64,000 nucleotides of DNA from Haloarcula argentinensis DSM 12282 (GCA_000336895.1 AOLX01000027.1:79171-143170); one strand, 5' to 3'. Shown: positions 1 to 8,154, counted from the stretch's first letter. Translations and numbers: made by a program. The notes: generated by a model from the letters alone, not told the origin.

Positions 1-301
1 CGTCATAGCTCGTGGCGTCCAGCGCGTCGCCGTGGATGACCCGCTCGTGATGGTCAACTTGCTCACGAGCGAACGACGCGACCTCGGCGTCGTACTCGAT
101 GCCGTATGCCTCCCGTCCCATACGTTCTGCGACCCGAAGGGTCGTCCCGAATCCGGCGAACGGGTCGAGGACAGTGTCGCCAGCGTCGGTGCACTCTGAC
201 AGGAAGTGCTCGACATAGGCGGCGGGCGTACGTGGGTCGCCGTCGAACGTGTCAGGGAGATCAAATTCGTACTCGTGGACGAGGTGGAGGAACGTCTGCA
301 T
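1..301 (-). CDS. DNA methyltransferase, N-terminal part (cut by window edge)
   Basis: The first 100 residues of a minus-strand gene that runs off the left edge. Residues about 43-54 contain the S-adenosylmethionine-binding motif I in the form VLDPFAGFGTT, followed by a strand ending in YGIEYD, the usual acidic ribose-binding position. This is the pattern of N4-cytosine/N6-adenine DNA methylases. Motif I lies near the N-terminus; the catalytic motif (DPPY-like) would be off-window, so base specificity cannot be judged. It starts at ATG 301 with an A/T-rich box on the minus strand about 25-30 nt upstream, consistent with a leaderless mRNA. It is divergent from the flavoprotein at 471. It could be a solitary methylase or part of a restriction system outside the window. 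Confidence 0.75.
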   Translation of the reverse strand, partial: MQTFLHLVHEYEFDLPDTFDGDPRTPAAYVEHFLSECTDAGDTVLDPFAGFGTTLRVAERMGREAYGIEYDAEVASFAREQVDHHERVIHGDALDATSYD

Positions 302-376
302 GACGAGAGCGTGAGCGGGCGAAATTAAAAAGCCGGTCTTTGAACGCTCAACCCACTTTCGCCCTGTACTTGTACG

Positions 377-395
377 CGAGTCTTGACAAGACTCG
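377..395. promoter_or_regulatory. 19-bp inverted repeat in a divergent promoter region
   Basis: CGAGTCTTG-A-CAAGACTCG: two perfect 9-bp arms around one central base. It lies between the divergent methyltransferase (start 301) and flavoprotein (start 471), 76-94 nt before the latter. The perfect symmetry, short centre and position between divergent starts suggest a dimeric repressor site rather than a terminator. The cognate regulator is unknown. Confidence 0.5.
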
Positions 396-470
396 GATAG
401 ACGGAGCTTGTGGTGGTGTCTATAACGGTCACACAGAGTTAATCCGGCCTCGCACCAAGAGTCAGTTACA

Positions 471-1616
471 ATGCGCGTCGCCGTTCTCGGAGCCGGATAT
501 GCCGGACTCACGCTCGCCAGAAAGCTCGAACAGACTCTTCCCGACAGCGTCTCGCTGGTCGTCGTCGACGAACAGACAGAACACCTCGTGCAGCACGAAC
601 TCCACAGGGTCGTCCGGCGGCCGTCACTGGCCGACGAGATCACCGTCGACCTCGATGAGGTACTCGACTGTGAGATTCGACAGGCGAGGGTCACGGATGT
701 AGCGCCCGACGAAGGGACTGCGACGCTGGACGGATCGGAGACCCTGTCCTACGACGTGGGTGCGGTGTGTCTCGGTGCGCAGACGGCGTTCTACGACCTC
801 CCGGGCGTACGCGAGCATGCGACGCCGCTGAAGCGCTTCGACGACGCCCACGAGATCCGCGAGCGCTTTCTCGAACTCGGCGATGGCGACCGTGTGATCG
901 TTGGCGGCGCTGGCCTGTCAGGCGTACAGGTGGCCGGCGAACTGGCCGAGATGCGCGAGGACAGCGATATCGAGGTCCTCCTGCTCGAACAGGAAGACGC
1001 CGTCGGGCCGGCGTTCCCGGCGTCGTTCCAGTCGGCCGTCCACGATGCGCTGGTCGACGCCGGCGTGACAGTCAGGACCGGCACCGGTGTGGCCGAGGCC
1101 GATGCCGACGCCATTACGCTCGAAGACGGCTCGGACCTAGCAATGGACCAGTTCGTCTGGACCGGCGGTATCGAGGGGTCACCGGCGCTTGACGCCGACC
1201 GACCCGTCGTCCGGGCGGACCTCCGACTCGGCGAGTCGACGTTCGCCGTCGGCGACGCCGCTCGGGTCGTCGACAGCGACGGCGAAGCTGTGCCAGCAAG
1301 CGCGGCGGCGGCCATCCGCGAGGCCCGTGTCGCCGCCGACAACATCGGGACACTCGTCGAGCAGTCACAGGGTAGCCACGGCGAGTTCCAGCCCCGACTG
1401 ACCCAGTATCAGTTCAACGTGCCAGGCTGGCTCGTCTCGGTCGGCGACGACGCCGTGGCGAAGGTTGGCCCCTCTGTCCTCACCGGGCGGGCCGCGCTGG
1501 CGCTCAAGACGACTGTCGGCGCGGGCTATCTGGGAACGGTGGGAGCCGTCCAGAACGCGGTCGATCTCGTCAGTGAGGAACTGGACCTCAACGGTGGTGA
1601 AGCTGAACATGAGTGA
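471..1616 (+). CDS. NAD(P)/FAD-dependent oxidoreductase, NADH dehydrogenase type II-like
   Basis: 381 residues with two Rossmann folds. The N-terminal FAD motif is VLGAGYAGL (residues 4-12). A second dinucleotide motif, VGGAGLSGVQVAGEL, at about residues 145-159 would bind NAD(P)H. Near residue 250 comes TFAVGDAARV, the conserved GD motif that contacts FAD. This arrangement is typical of single-subunit NADH:quinone oxidoreductases (NDH-2) and sulfide:quinone reductases. No obvious redox cysteine pair is seen, which favours the NDH-2-like reading. The C-terminal region is amphipathic and could attach to the membrane. This matters here because the complex I encoded later in the window has no NADH module. 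Exact substrate not determined. Confidence 0.8.
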   Translation: MRVAVLGAGYAGLTLARKLEQTLPDSVSLVVVDEQTEHLVQHELHRVVRRPSLADEITVDLDEVLDCEIRQARVTDVAPDEGTATLDGSETLSYDVGAVCLGAQTAFYDLPGVREHATPLKRFDDAHEIRERFLELGDGDRVIVGGAGLSGVQVAGELAEMREDSDIEVLLLEQEDAVGPAFPASFQSAVHDALVDAGVTVRTGTGVAEADADAITLEDGSDLAMDQFVWTGGIEGSPALDADRPVVRADLRLGESTFAVGDAARVVDSDGEAVPASAAAAIREARVAADNIGTLVEQSQGSHGEFQPRLTQYQFNVPGWLVSVGDDAVAKVGPSVLTGRAALALKTTVGAGYLGTVGAVQNAVDLVSEELDLNGGEAEHE

Positions 1617-1745
1617 ACACCTCGCTAAACCCTCCAGCAGTGCTCAAATCCGGTGACCCTGCTGCATACAGCGCGCGTATCGACCGATGGTCTGTCGCTG
1701 AAAACAGAGGCTGTGGATCGGTCGGTTCACAGGCGGCAGTTCGCG

Positions 1746-1958
1746 TCAGTTCTCGTTATTCGGGTCGAAGGCATAATAGACGATAGCCATCGCGACACCC
1801 ATCGCGACCGGCCCAAAACTCCCGCTGCCGGGCAACAGAAGACGAACGGCAAACACGCCCACAGCGGAGACGAAACCGATAAGAAGGGCGTATGAGAGGC
1901 GAGACAGCCCACGGACTCGATCATCCGCCTGTCGGTACAGACTTCGTAGGGCCTCCAT
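1746..1958 (-). CDS. small two-helix membrane protein
   Basis: 70 residues. A charged N-terminus (MEALRSLYRQADDRVRG) is followed by two hydrophobic segments at about residues 23-42 and 46-64, the second ending in a short acidic tail, DPNNEN. The Met at 1958 was chosen because the reading frame further upstream lacks a hydrophobic or acidic pattern. There is no recognisable catalytic motif. It is convergent with the flavoprotein gene and co-oriented with the CheW/ParA pair, but 180 nt separate it from them. Function unknown; small membrane proteins of this kind are common in haloarchaea. Confidence 0.6.
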   Translation of the reverse strand: MEALRSLYRQADDRVRGLSRLSYALLIGFVSAVGVFAVRLLLPGSGSFGPVAMGVAMAIVYYAFDPNNEN

Positions 1959-2136
1959 ACACGTGCGTATTGTAGGCAGCGGTATGTCTCTTGTCCTCGG
2001 GCGTACCAACAGCCCTGTCATACTGTCGAGAGTGCGACCGGAACGGTAGCGCCCGGCGGCTACACATTCCGCACCACGGATGGCACTGAGGGTGGTTCTG
2101 AATGGCTGCAACAGAGCGGCAAAACAGTAGGGCGCG

Positions 2137-3123
2137 TCAGTTCTCGCCGTCCGCGGTTGCGTTCCCGAGCACGTCGTCGGGTTCGATCCAGATGACGAAC
2201 TCGTCTTCGCCGTCGCGGTCGACGACACCGTTGATGTAATCGCCGTCGACTGGGGCGGTGTTCACTTCGGATTCGGCGACAGGTACGACCTGACGGACCT
2301 CGTCGACGATCCATCCCATCGCGCCCTGTTCCTCGAACACACCTGCATCAAAGACGACGATGAGGTTCTCTGACCCGTCGCTGTCGATGTCCATCATCTC
2401 CTTGGGGTTGAGGATCGTCGTAATCTGCCCCCGGAGGTCGACGACGCCCTCGACGTAGTCATCGGTGTTGGGGACGCGAGTGACCGTTTCGCGTTTGACG
2501 ATCTCCTCGACGTAGTCGATGTCGAGACAGTAGTACTCGTCGCCGAGCGCGAATTCGAGGACCCGGACCAGTTCCTCTGTCTGGGTCGCCTCGTCGTCGA
2601 TAGCCGCAGCGCGAGCGCCACCCTCGGTCGTGGCGGTGTTGTCCGACGCCATTGCCTCCTCGATGAGTTCCTGGTCCGGCAACTCGACGCCGGTCGGGCC
2701 CTGCATCGGGCTGGCCGACGCCGAAAGGTCGTCCGTCGGCTGGTCGACGGCTCCAGTGTCGGTGTCGTCGGCCGTTACCTGTGCGGAGGCCTCGGCCGCT
2801 CGCTGTGCGGCAGCCATCGCGTCAGTATCGCTCTGGCCAGTGGCTGTGCCGTTGGCGTCGGTGGCGCTGCCGCCGTCGTTGTCGGCCTGTCCATCGGCTG
2901 CAGACGCTTCGTCAGCCGTGTCGTCGCTGGCGGCGGCCGTCGAGTCCGCGGTGGCGGCCTCACCTGCCGTCTCCTCGGTTTCGCCTTCGTCGCCGGGCTG
3001 CTCACCGGACCCATCCGCGGAGGCGTTGTCTGTCTCCTCGGTGTCGTCGGTAGTTTCTGCTTTGTTCCCCTCGCGCATCTGCCGGATGCGCTCCGCCCTG
3101 TCCATGCGTTCGTCGTCACTCAT
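2137..3123 (-). CDS. CheW-domain protein with long acidic disordered N-terminus
   Basis: 328 residues. The first about 180 are low complexity, rich in Ala, Asp, Glu, Thr and Ser, and probably unstructured. The last about 145 form a CheW-type SH3-like domain, which normally couples chemoreceptors to the CheA kinase: recognisable stretches are LEFALGDEYYCLDIDYVEEI, RVPNTDDYVEGVVDLRGQ and TTILNPKEM. The gene overlaps the upstream ParA gene by 4 nt (ATGA), so the two are translationally coupled. A ParA ATPase paired with a CheW-domain partner resembles the bacterial ParC/ParP systems that place chemotaxis arrays at cell poles. That role here is inference. It could instead be an ordinary CheW adaptor with an unusual tail. 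Confidence 0.85.
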   Translation of the reverse strand: MSDDERMDRAERIRQMREGNKAETTDDTEETDNASADGSGEQPGDEGETEETAGEAATADSTAAASDDTADEASAADGQADNDGGSATDANGTATGQSDTDAMAAAQRAAEASAQVTADDTDTGAVDQPTDDLSASASPMQGPTGVELPDQELIEEAMASDNTATTEGGARAAAIDDEATQTEELVRVLEFALGDEYYCLDIDYVEEIVKRETVTRVPNTDDYVEGVVDLRGQITTILNPKEMMDIDSDGSENLIVVFDAGVFEEQGAMGWIVDEVRQVVPVAESEVNTAPVDGDYINGVVDRDGEDEFVIWIEPDDVLGNATADGEN

Positions 3124-4025
3124 GCTGGTACCTCTGTGTCGGTAAAGCCGAACTGCTCGTCGAGTTCAGCGGCGATGTCCTCGAAGACAGCCGCCATGTC
3201 ACACGATTCCTCGGTCGCGAAGATAGACTGGCCAGCGCTGAACGCGCGCTGCAGCGCCACCCGCTTGCGGACCTCCCAGACGGGACTGTCCGGGAACGCC
3301 ATGTTGAACCATTCGAGCATCGTCTCGTCTTCGGACGTCGTTTCGACCCGATTGGCGACGACGCCGAGCGTGTTGATTGACGCGTCGGTCTGGCGCTCCA
3401 TCGCGGCCATCTGGTCCATCAGCAACTCGATGGCCCGTTCGGAGGTGGCCTCAGTCAGTGCGGGAATGAGGACGTTCTGTGCGGCGTACATGCCGGTGTC
3501 GGTTAGCTTCCCGTAGAACGGCGGGCAGTCGATGATAACGTAGTCGTAATCGGCGTCGAGCGTCGACAGCGCCCGGTCGAGCGTATCGAGCGCGTGTGAC
3601 CCCGTAACCATCTCCGGCGTGATGTTGATAGCGAACGAGGCTAGCGCGGCCTGGTCGATATCCCCACCCTGTGTGTTGACCCGGGCGATGAGGTCGGCGA
3701 TGGTCAGTTCGTGCTCGGCCTGGAGCATGTCGATGCTGGAGGGGATCACGTCCATCTCCTCGCCCTCGCAGATAAGCTCGCCCAGCGCCGATGGATCGCC
3801 GGTCAGTGCGTCGAATAGCGTCGGCGGGTCGGCGTCGTACGCCTCGACGAGGCCGACGCCTTCCGTGGCGTTGCCCTGCGGGTCGAGGTCGATAAAGAGG
3901 ACGTCCCGGCCGCGGTCGTTCAGTGCACCGGCTACGTTGATAGCAACTGTCGTCTTTCCGGTCCCGCCTTTTGCGTTGGTCACACAGAAGCGGGCTGGAC
4001 CGGTTTCTGATTGCCGGTTCATCAT
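3120..4025 (-). CDS. ParA/MinD-family ATPase
   Basis: 301 residues from the ATG at 4025. The deviant Walker A motif KGGTGKTT comes soon after the start, followed by FIDLDPQGNA (Walker A') and VIIDCPPFYG (Walker B), the standard ParA/Soj order. Such ATPases form dynamic nucleoid- or membrane-bound gradients that place plasmids, chromosomes or large complexes. A GTG at 4055 is in frame, but the A/T-rich box at 4056-4064 puts the expected transcript start near 4033, downstream of that GTG, so the ATG pair at 4025/4022 is preferred. It overlaps the CheW-domain gene by 4 nt. No ParB or parS-like repeat is seen beside it, arguing for protein-complex positioning rather than DNA partition. Confidence 0.88.
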   Translation of the reverse strand: MMNRQSETGPARFCVTNAKGGTGKTTVAINVAGALNDRGRDVLFIDLDPQGNATEGVGLVEAYDADPPTLFDALTGDPSALGELICEGEEMDVIPSSIDMLQAEHELTIADLIARVNTQGGDIDQAALASFAINITPEMVTGSHALDTLDRALSTLDADYDYVIIDCPPFYGKLTDTGMYAAQNVLIPALTEATSERAIELLMDQMAAMERQTDASINTLGVVANRVETTSEDETMLEWFNMAFPDSPVWEVRKRVALQRAFSAGQSIFATEESCDMAAVFEDIAAELDEQFGFTDTEVPA

Positions 4026-4055
4026 CCAAGTATCCACAGGTCGACTCCGAGTCAC

Positions 4056-4064
4056 TATAAAAAT
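4056..4064 (-). promoter_or_regulatory. TATA-like box of the parA-cheW unit
   Basis: ATTTTTATAG on the minus strand, about 30 nt before the ATG pair at 4025/4022. It fits a leaderless archaeal promoter and decides the start of the ParA gene against the upstream in-frame GTG. Confidence 0.55.
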
Positions 4065-4162
4065 GTGGTCCCGATTATCAACGTCGCAACTGGGGGACGG
4101 AACGCGGACGAGACTGAAACACCCGCGAGCGTATGCATGACGGCCGTCTGACGGTGTGCAAG

Positions 4163-4168
4163 ATTTAT
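4163..4168 (+). promoter_or_regulatory. TATA-like box of the ArlD/E-domain gene
   Basis: The sequence AGATTTATCA centres about 30 nt before ATG 4196, as expected for a leaderless haloarchaeal transcript. The gene is divergent from parA and has its own promoter. Confidence 0.5.
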
Positions 4169-4195
4169 CATTGTGTAGATTGAAGAGTCAGTATC

Positions 4196-4681
4196 ATGAC
4201 CATCAACCCGCGCGATTACGACCTCGACGAGTTACGGAAGATGGCTCGTCAGCGGGGCAACGGGATGGGCGACGAGGACGTCCCGGACCCGACGGACCTG
4301 GACATGGGGCTCGACGACTCCGAGGAAGAAGTGCTCGCCGGGAGTTCCTTTCGCTCCGGGCTGTACCGTGAACTGCTGCCGTTCCTCGGTGGTGACGCAC
4401 AGGAGAAGCCCTACCTCGAAACGCTGCCCGAGACCTACGCTGCGGAGTTCGTGGTCTTCGAGTGGCTCGAGTTCCTGCTGATGCACTCCGGGTATCAGGG
4501 GGCCGACGAAGCGCTCGATTACTACCGCTCCATCGACTGGATAACCGAGGACGTACAGGACGACCTCTCGGATTACCTGCTTGGCATCGACGAGTCGGCG
4601 ACCAACGACGACAACGAACTGAGCGTCGACGACCACATGCTGAGTCTCGTCTACATCGCGAAGCTCACTGCGATGACGTAA
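4196..4681 (+). CDS. stand-alone archaellum ArlD/ArlE (FlaD/FlaE)-domain protein
   Basis: 161 residues. An acidic N-terminal third is followed by the conserved archaellar D/E domain from about residue 60: KPYLETLPETYAAEFVVFEW, then LMHSGYQGADEALDYYRSIDW, and a C-terminal block SVDDHMLSLVYIAKL. In archaella, proteins with this domain sit in the cytosolic ring below the motor ATPase and link it to the chemotaxis switch. Here the gene is not in an arl operon; its neighbours are ParA/CheW (divergent) and an actin-like protein (downstream). A link between the archaellum or chemotaxis array and cell polarity is a reasonable inference. The domain assignment is firm; the exact role is not. Confidence 0.85.
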   Translation: MTINPRDYDLDELRKMARQRGNGMGDEDVPDPTDLDMGLDDSEEEVLAGSSFRSGLYRELLPFLGGDAQEKPYLETLPETYAAEFVVFEWLEFLLMHSGYQGADEALDYYRSIDWITEDVQDDLSDYLLGIDESATNDDNELSVDDHMLSLVYIAKLTAMT

Positions 4682-4786
4682 CCTTCGTTTTCAGTACCAA
4701 TTCTGTCCGTCGAATCCCCGATACTGAGGGGGGACGCAGTATCAGTTACCCGAGGGGACAGCTATCAGTCCTGAATACTAGGGAGA

Positions 4787-4819
4787 GGATATATATCGGG
4801 CGGTCGACAAAGACGACCG
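4787..4819 (+). promoter_or_regulatory. promoter with adjoining palindrome of the actin-like gene
   Basis: A strong TATA-like run (GGATATATATC, 4787-4797) stands about 30 nt before ATG 4823. Between it and the start lies CGGTCG-ACAAAGA-CGACCG (4801-4819), a 6-bp-arm inverted repeat. A site between TATA box and transcript start is a typical place for a repressor to bind; it could also form a small hairpin if transcribed. Confidence 0.5.
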
Positions 4820-4822
4820 TAT

Positions 4823-5917
4823 ATGAGTGACGAGGATGCGGACGACGACACCGGGTCCGAATCGGACGCCGGTGTGTCGTCGGACGGCGCTGCCGCTGTT
4901 CCGGTCGGGGTCAAGCTCGGGAGCACCCGGACCGTCATTGCCCTGCCGGGCGAACACGGCACGGAGAACCGGATCATCAAGACACTAACGTGCATGGCAA
5001 CGTACGAGGACGCCCTGACCGGCGAGGAAAAGGTCCTCTACGGCGAGGAAGCGGCCCGCGAGTATCCAGACCGCGTCGAGTACATGCTTCGGTCGGGGCT
5101 TCCCGAGGACGCCGACCGGGCCGAGATGACCAAGACGTTCTTCGAGGCCATCATCGAGGAGCACGACATCCCGGCAAACAGCGGCGTGGTGTACGCCATC
5201 CCGACCATCGACAATCCGACCGGGCTGGAGAACCTCCAGAACGTCATCGAGAACTCCTCTATCGGGCTGGACCTCGTCGAGAGCTACCCGGAGTCGCTGT
5301 GTGGCTCCATCCCGGCCTTCGGCGACGATCTCGAAGCTATCGACGAGATCTTCGTCTCCGTCAACATGGGATCGACGAACCTCGAAGCCTCCGCGTACCG
5401 ACGGGGCGAGCAACTCTCTCCGTTCACGACGGGCGCGGTGACCGGAAACGAAGTCGACCGGATGATCGCCAACTACGTCGAGGAAGAAACGCAGGGCCGT
5501 GTCAACATCGACAACCAGACCGCCCGCGAATACAAGGAAGAACACGCCGACTTCGTCGACTTCGAGCCGTTCACGGACATCATCCAGCAGCCCGGCGGCG
5601 GCTCACACGAGTTCACCATCGAGCGCTCAGTGATGGACGCGGTCAACGAGTACCTCGACGACGCCGTCGACGAACTGGCGAACACGTTCCTGCCGGAACT
5701 GGCGAACGATTACATGAAAGTGTACCAGCTCGCGCTGGACCGACCGATCGCCATCACCGGTGGCATGGCCTGCATCCCCGGTATCGTCGACGAGTTCGAA
5801 GAACGCCTCAGCGCGGAGCTGAACCGCGACATCGATGTCATCGCTGCTGAGGAACCGGACATCGCACCCACCATCGGCGCACAGCGGATCGCAGCGCGCC
5901 TCGTCGAGACCAGCTAG
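4823..5917 (+). CDS. actin/MreB-fold ATPase (possibly salactin-like)
   Basis: 364 residues. After an acidic tail of about 25 residues comes VGVKLGSTRTVIALPG, the phosphate-1 loop of the actin/Hsp70 fold. VNMGSTNLEASAYRRG near residue 180 is the phosphate-2 loop, and AITGGMACIPGI near residue 310 is the adenosine-binding loop. Length and motif spacing fit an MreB- or ParM-like filament protein rather than Hsp70 (about 600 residues). Haloarchaea encode actin homologues including the dynamically unstable salactin; assignment to that subgroup would need an alignment. Its stop codon shares the palindrome CTAG with the convergent small gene downstream. Neighbouring ParA, CheW and ArlD/E genes suggest a cell-organisation role. 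Confidence 0.8.
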   Translation: MSDEDADDDTGSESDAGVSSDGAAAVPVGVKLGSTRTVIALPGEHGTENRIIKTLTCMATYEDALTGEEKVLYGEEAAREYPDRVEYMLRSGLPEDADRAEMTKTFFEAIIEEHDIPANSGVVYAIPTIDNPTGLENLQNVIENSSIGLDLVESYPESLCGSIPAFGDDLEAIDEIFVSVNMGSTNLEASAYRRGEQLSPFTTGAVTGNEVDRMIANYVEEETQGRVNIDNQTAREYKEEHADFVDFEPFTDIIQQPGGGSHEFTIERSVMDAVNEYLDDAVDELANTFLPELANDYMKVYQLALDRPIAITGGMACIPGIVDEFEERLSAELNRDIDVIAAEEPDIAPTIGAQRIAARLVETS

Positions 5918-6099
5918 GGATTCCGCCAGCAGTCCAGCCACCGCTCGATTCTGGGCTCGGACTGTGCCATTTTGTGACCGCGATCGGTCGAGAGCAGTTC
6001 GAACACGTCGGTGTCGATTCCGAAGCTGGTCGCGTCCGTTGCGAGGTCACCACCCTGTCGCTTCTGAGATGAACCCCCGCCGAGACTGGTACGTGGCAT
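5914..6099 (-). CDS. small uncharacterised protein (61 aa)
   Basis: A short gene on the minus strand beginning MPRTSLGGGSSQKRQGG, with strong preference for G or C at third codon positions along most of its length, which the overlapping frames do not show as cleanly. Its stop codon overlaps that of the actin-like gene in the tetranucleotide CTAG (5914-5917), so the two are exactly convergent. Residues 20-55 are predicted helical and moderately charged; no motif is recognised. Function unknown. Confidence 0.5.
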   Translation of the reverse strand: MPRTSLGGGSSQKRQGGDLATDATSFGIDTDVFELLSTDRGHKMAQSEPRIERWLDCWRNP

Positions 6100-6390
6100 A
6101 TGCTCGGCTACGGCAGCTTGATACCTAAAGCCAAGTCAGACACCCGTCTGCCGGCTGACGGACGGCGTGACGAGACGCGTGGGGTATCGACGGCCGCGGC
6201 CTTGACGGCGACGCGACGATGAAATTCACTTTGAGTTTATATTAATTTACTACGCCAGTATCAGAATACATAAGTCAAAATCAAACCCTCAGACGCATTC
6301 TGACCCGATAATGGAAAAATTATCAGATTAGATAATCTGGAGACAGATCCACCCGATGTTCTCACTAGTACCGGTTCGGGCGGGCTCTTC
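6100..6390. other. A/T-rich intergenic region, 291 bases
   Basis: No gene is seen. The second half is strikingly A/T-rich for this genome, with a TATA-like run GTTTATATTAATTTA at 6236-6250. This looks like the promoter of the downstream gene. An ATG at 6311 starts a frame that stops after six codons; see the downstream gene for a possible frameshift. Confidence 0.5.
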
Positions 6391-7800
6391 TTGACCGGAT
6401 ATCTCCACGACGAGCCGGCACTGGCAGCCGTCGACGACGACGAAACCCCACGGTTTGCTCTCACCAGCCGCAAGCACGGCGTCGAAATCGGCACCTCAGA
6501 GTCAAGTGAGGCTGTGCGGCCGGGCAGCAACTACCGAATGGTCGGCGTCGTGACTGACAAGCAGGTCCTGTTGCTGGTGGGCGACGACGACGGCGACAGG
6601 CGGTTCGCCATCCCGCACGTCGATATCGACCAGGTCGCGGGTGACCACTCCCTGGGCCACGGCCAGATCACGTTCCGGCGGTGCGGTGAGACTGAGTGGC
6701 GGGTTCACTGTGGCAAGCAGGGAATCGTCGACCTGACCGCGTATCTCTCACACGCGTCACAGGCGTGGGTCCGCGTCGAGAACATCTTAGACGAGGTCAA
6801 GCGGATGCTGGTGACGGCGACAGAGCAGCGCGATCAGGGAGACTACGAGCAAGCACTGGCGACGGTGCTGGAAGCCGGGGACCGTCTCGACGCGGCCGGG
6901 GAGACAGCTACCGAGTTCGGGCCACCCGGCGATACAAACGCGCTCGAAGACCGGGTTACGACGGTGCAGGAGCGCCATATTGCGACCCTCACGGAAGTCC
7001 GTCGCAGCCGCGCCCGACGGGCGGTCGACACCGGTGAGCAACACTGGCGGGGGAACGATTTCGAAGTGGCGTACGACGCCTACGAGGCGGCGCGAGCAGA
7101 GTACGATGAGATCTTTTCGCTTCCGACGGAGGGCGTCCCCGAACTCGCCGACATCCGTGCCGAGCGGGACCGGCTCGAAACAGTCATCGAGGACCTCAAA
7201 CAGTCACCGCTGCGCACTGCGGCTGCAGCCGACAACGAGGCTGTCGCGGCGGAAGACCCCGCTGTCGCCGCCGAACACTGGGCCGAGGCGCTCGAAGCCT
7301 ACCGAGACGTCCTCGAACTCGACTGGGGGGCGGACCAACGGCGGTTCGCTGGCGACCCCAAGCGGGTCCGGGACCGACTGGGGACCGTCGCGGAGAACCT
7401 CGTCACCGCCCGGCGGACAGTCGCGACGGACGCGATGGAGGCAGGGGACTGGTACGCCGACGCCAGCCAGCCCGACGCCGCGTTAGCGGAGTACAAGACG
7501 GCGAAGGCGGCGTTCGAAACTGCCCTGGTAGACGCTAGAGACTGTTATCCGGACGCCACCGACCACCTCGAAGCGGAACTCGATGCCGTGGAACAGCGGC
7601 TCTCACGGGCGAAAGCCAGACTCGATGAGGAACCCGTCGACGTGGACGACCGCTTCGACGGGACCGAGACAGCGCCGGACGTGGATATCACGACCGCCGA
7701 CGAACGCTCGCCGTCGGCGACTGACACGACCGACCGCTCGGATACCGAGAACGGTAGTACCGACGCAAAAGTCGACCCGACGGGCCACGGCGGATCATAG
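6391..7800 (+). CDS. PH-like/helical-repeat protein, start uncertain
   Basis: 469 residues from TTG 6391. The first about 120 are beta-rich and read like a pleckstrin-homology-like domain (for example FALTSRKHGVEIG and VGVVTDKQVLLLVGDD). The remainder is a chain of charged helices with repeats resembling DAYEAARAEYDEI and EALEAYRDVLELDW, like tetratricopeptide arrays. The C-terminal 60 residues are acidic and disordered. The coding pattern continues upstream of 6391 without an ATG or GTG: the frame from 6304 reads LDNLETDPPDVL before it, while ATG 6311 lies one frame off. Either a non-standard start is used or one base is missing near 6311-6328. It is probably a cytoplasmic scaffold; no catalytic site seen. 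Confidence 0.7.
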   Translation: MTGYLHDEPALAAVDDDETPRFALTSRKHGVEIGTSESSEAVRPGSNYRMVGVVTDKQVLLLVGDDDGDRRFAIPHVDIDQVAGDHSLGHGQITFRRCGETEWRVHCGKQGIVDLTAYLSHASQAWVRVENILDEVKRMLVTATEQRDQGDYEQALATVLEAGDRLDAAGETATEFGPPGDTNALEDRVTTVQERHIATLTEVRRSRARRAVDTGEQHWRGNDFEVAYDAYEAARAEYDEIFSLPTEGVPELADIRAERDRLETVIEDLKQSPLRTAAAADNEAVAAEDPAVAAEHWAEALEAYRDVLELDWGADQRRFAGDPKRVRDRLGTVAENLVTARRTVATDAMEAGDWYADASQPDAALAEYKTAKAAFETALVDARDCYPDATDHLEAELDAVEQRLSRAKARLDEEPVDVDDRFDGTETAPDVDITTADERSPSATDTTDRSDTENGSTDAKVDPTGHGGS

Positions 7801-8019
7801 TCCCCGCCAGCCACCCATTCTCGGCTCACCGTCTACTGTCTGTGCTCATCCACGCTCTGGAGACCTGTGTAGTGACGGTGCTATCGCTATAGATCGAGGG
7901 CTTCTGCGGGGAACCATGCGACGAGATAGCATAATTCAGCCGTGTCAGACCGTCTCTCGCCCGGACCGACTATGGTCAGGAGAAAATTTATATCCTTCAG
8001 TAGAATATATACAATTATA

Positions 8020-8154
8020 ATGGATTGCACCAACTGTGGCACACGGATGTCATACAACGACCAGACGACAAAGCTCACCGAGTTCGTCTGTCCCAGCTGT
8101 CACGAAACGGTCATCGACTGGAAGGCCGAGGCCCGCAACGCTCGCGTCCACTGA
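8020..8154 (+). CDS. 44-residue zinc-ribbon protein
   Basis: A tiny protein with two CxxC knuckles (CTNC near residue 3 and CPSC near residue 27), enough to bind one zinc. ATG 8020 was chosen because the sequence AATTTATATCC lies about 30 nt before it, as in leaderless haloarchaeal genes, and because the first knuckle starts directly after it. Small zinc ribbons of this type are frequent in haloarchaea and may act in nucleic-acid binding or protein contacts; the role is unknown. Confidence 0.7.
   Translation: MDCTNCGTRMSYNDQTTKLTEFVCPSCHETVIDWKAEARNARVH

Noticed and set aside
340..702. 120-codon frame before and over the start of the 471 flavoprotein
   Set aside because: It overlaps a gene with clear FAD motifs and has no recognisable domain.
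4026..4055. Longer ParA gene from GTG 4055
   Set aside because: The TATA-like box at 4056-4064 would put the transcript start downstream of this codon.
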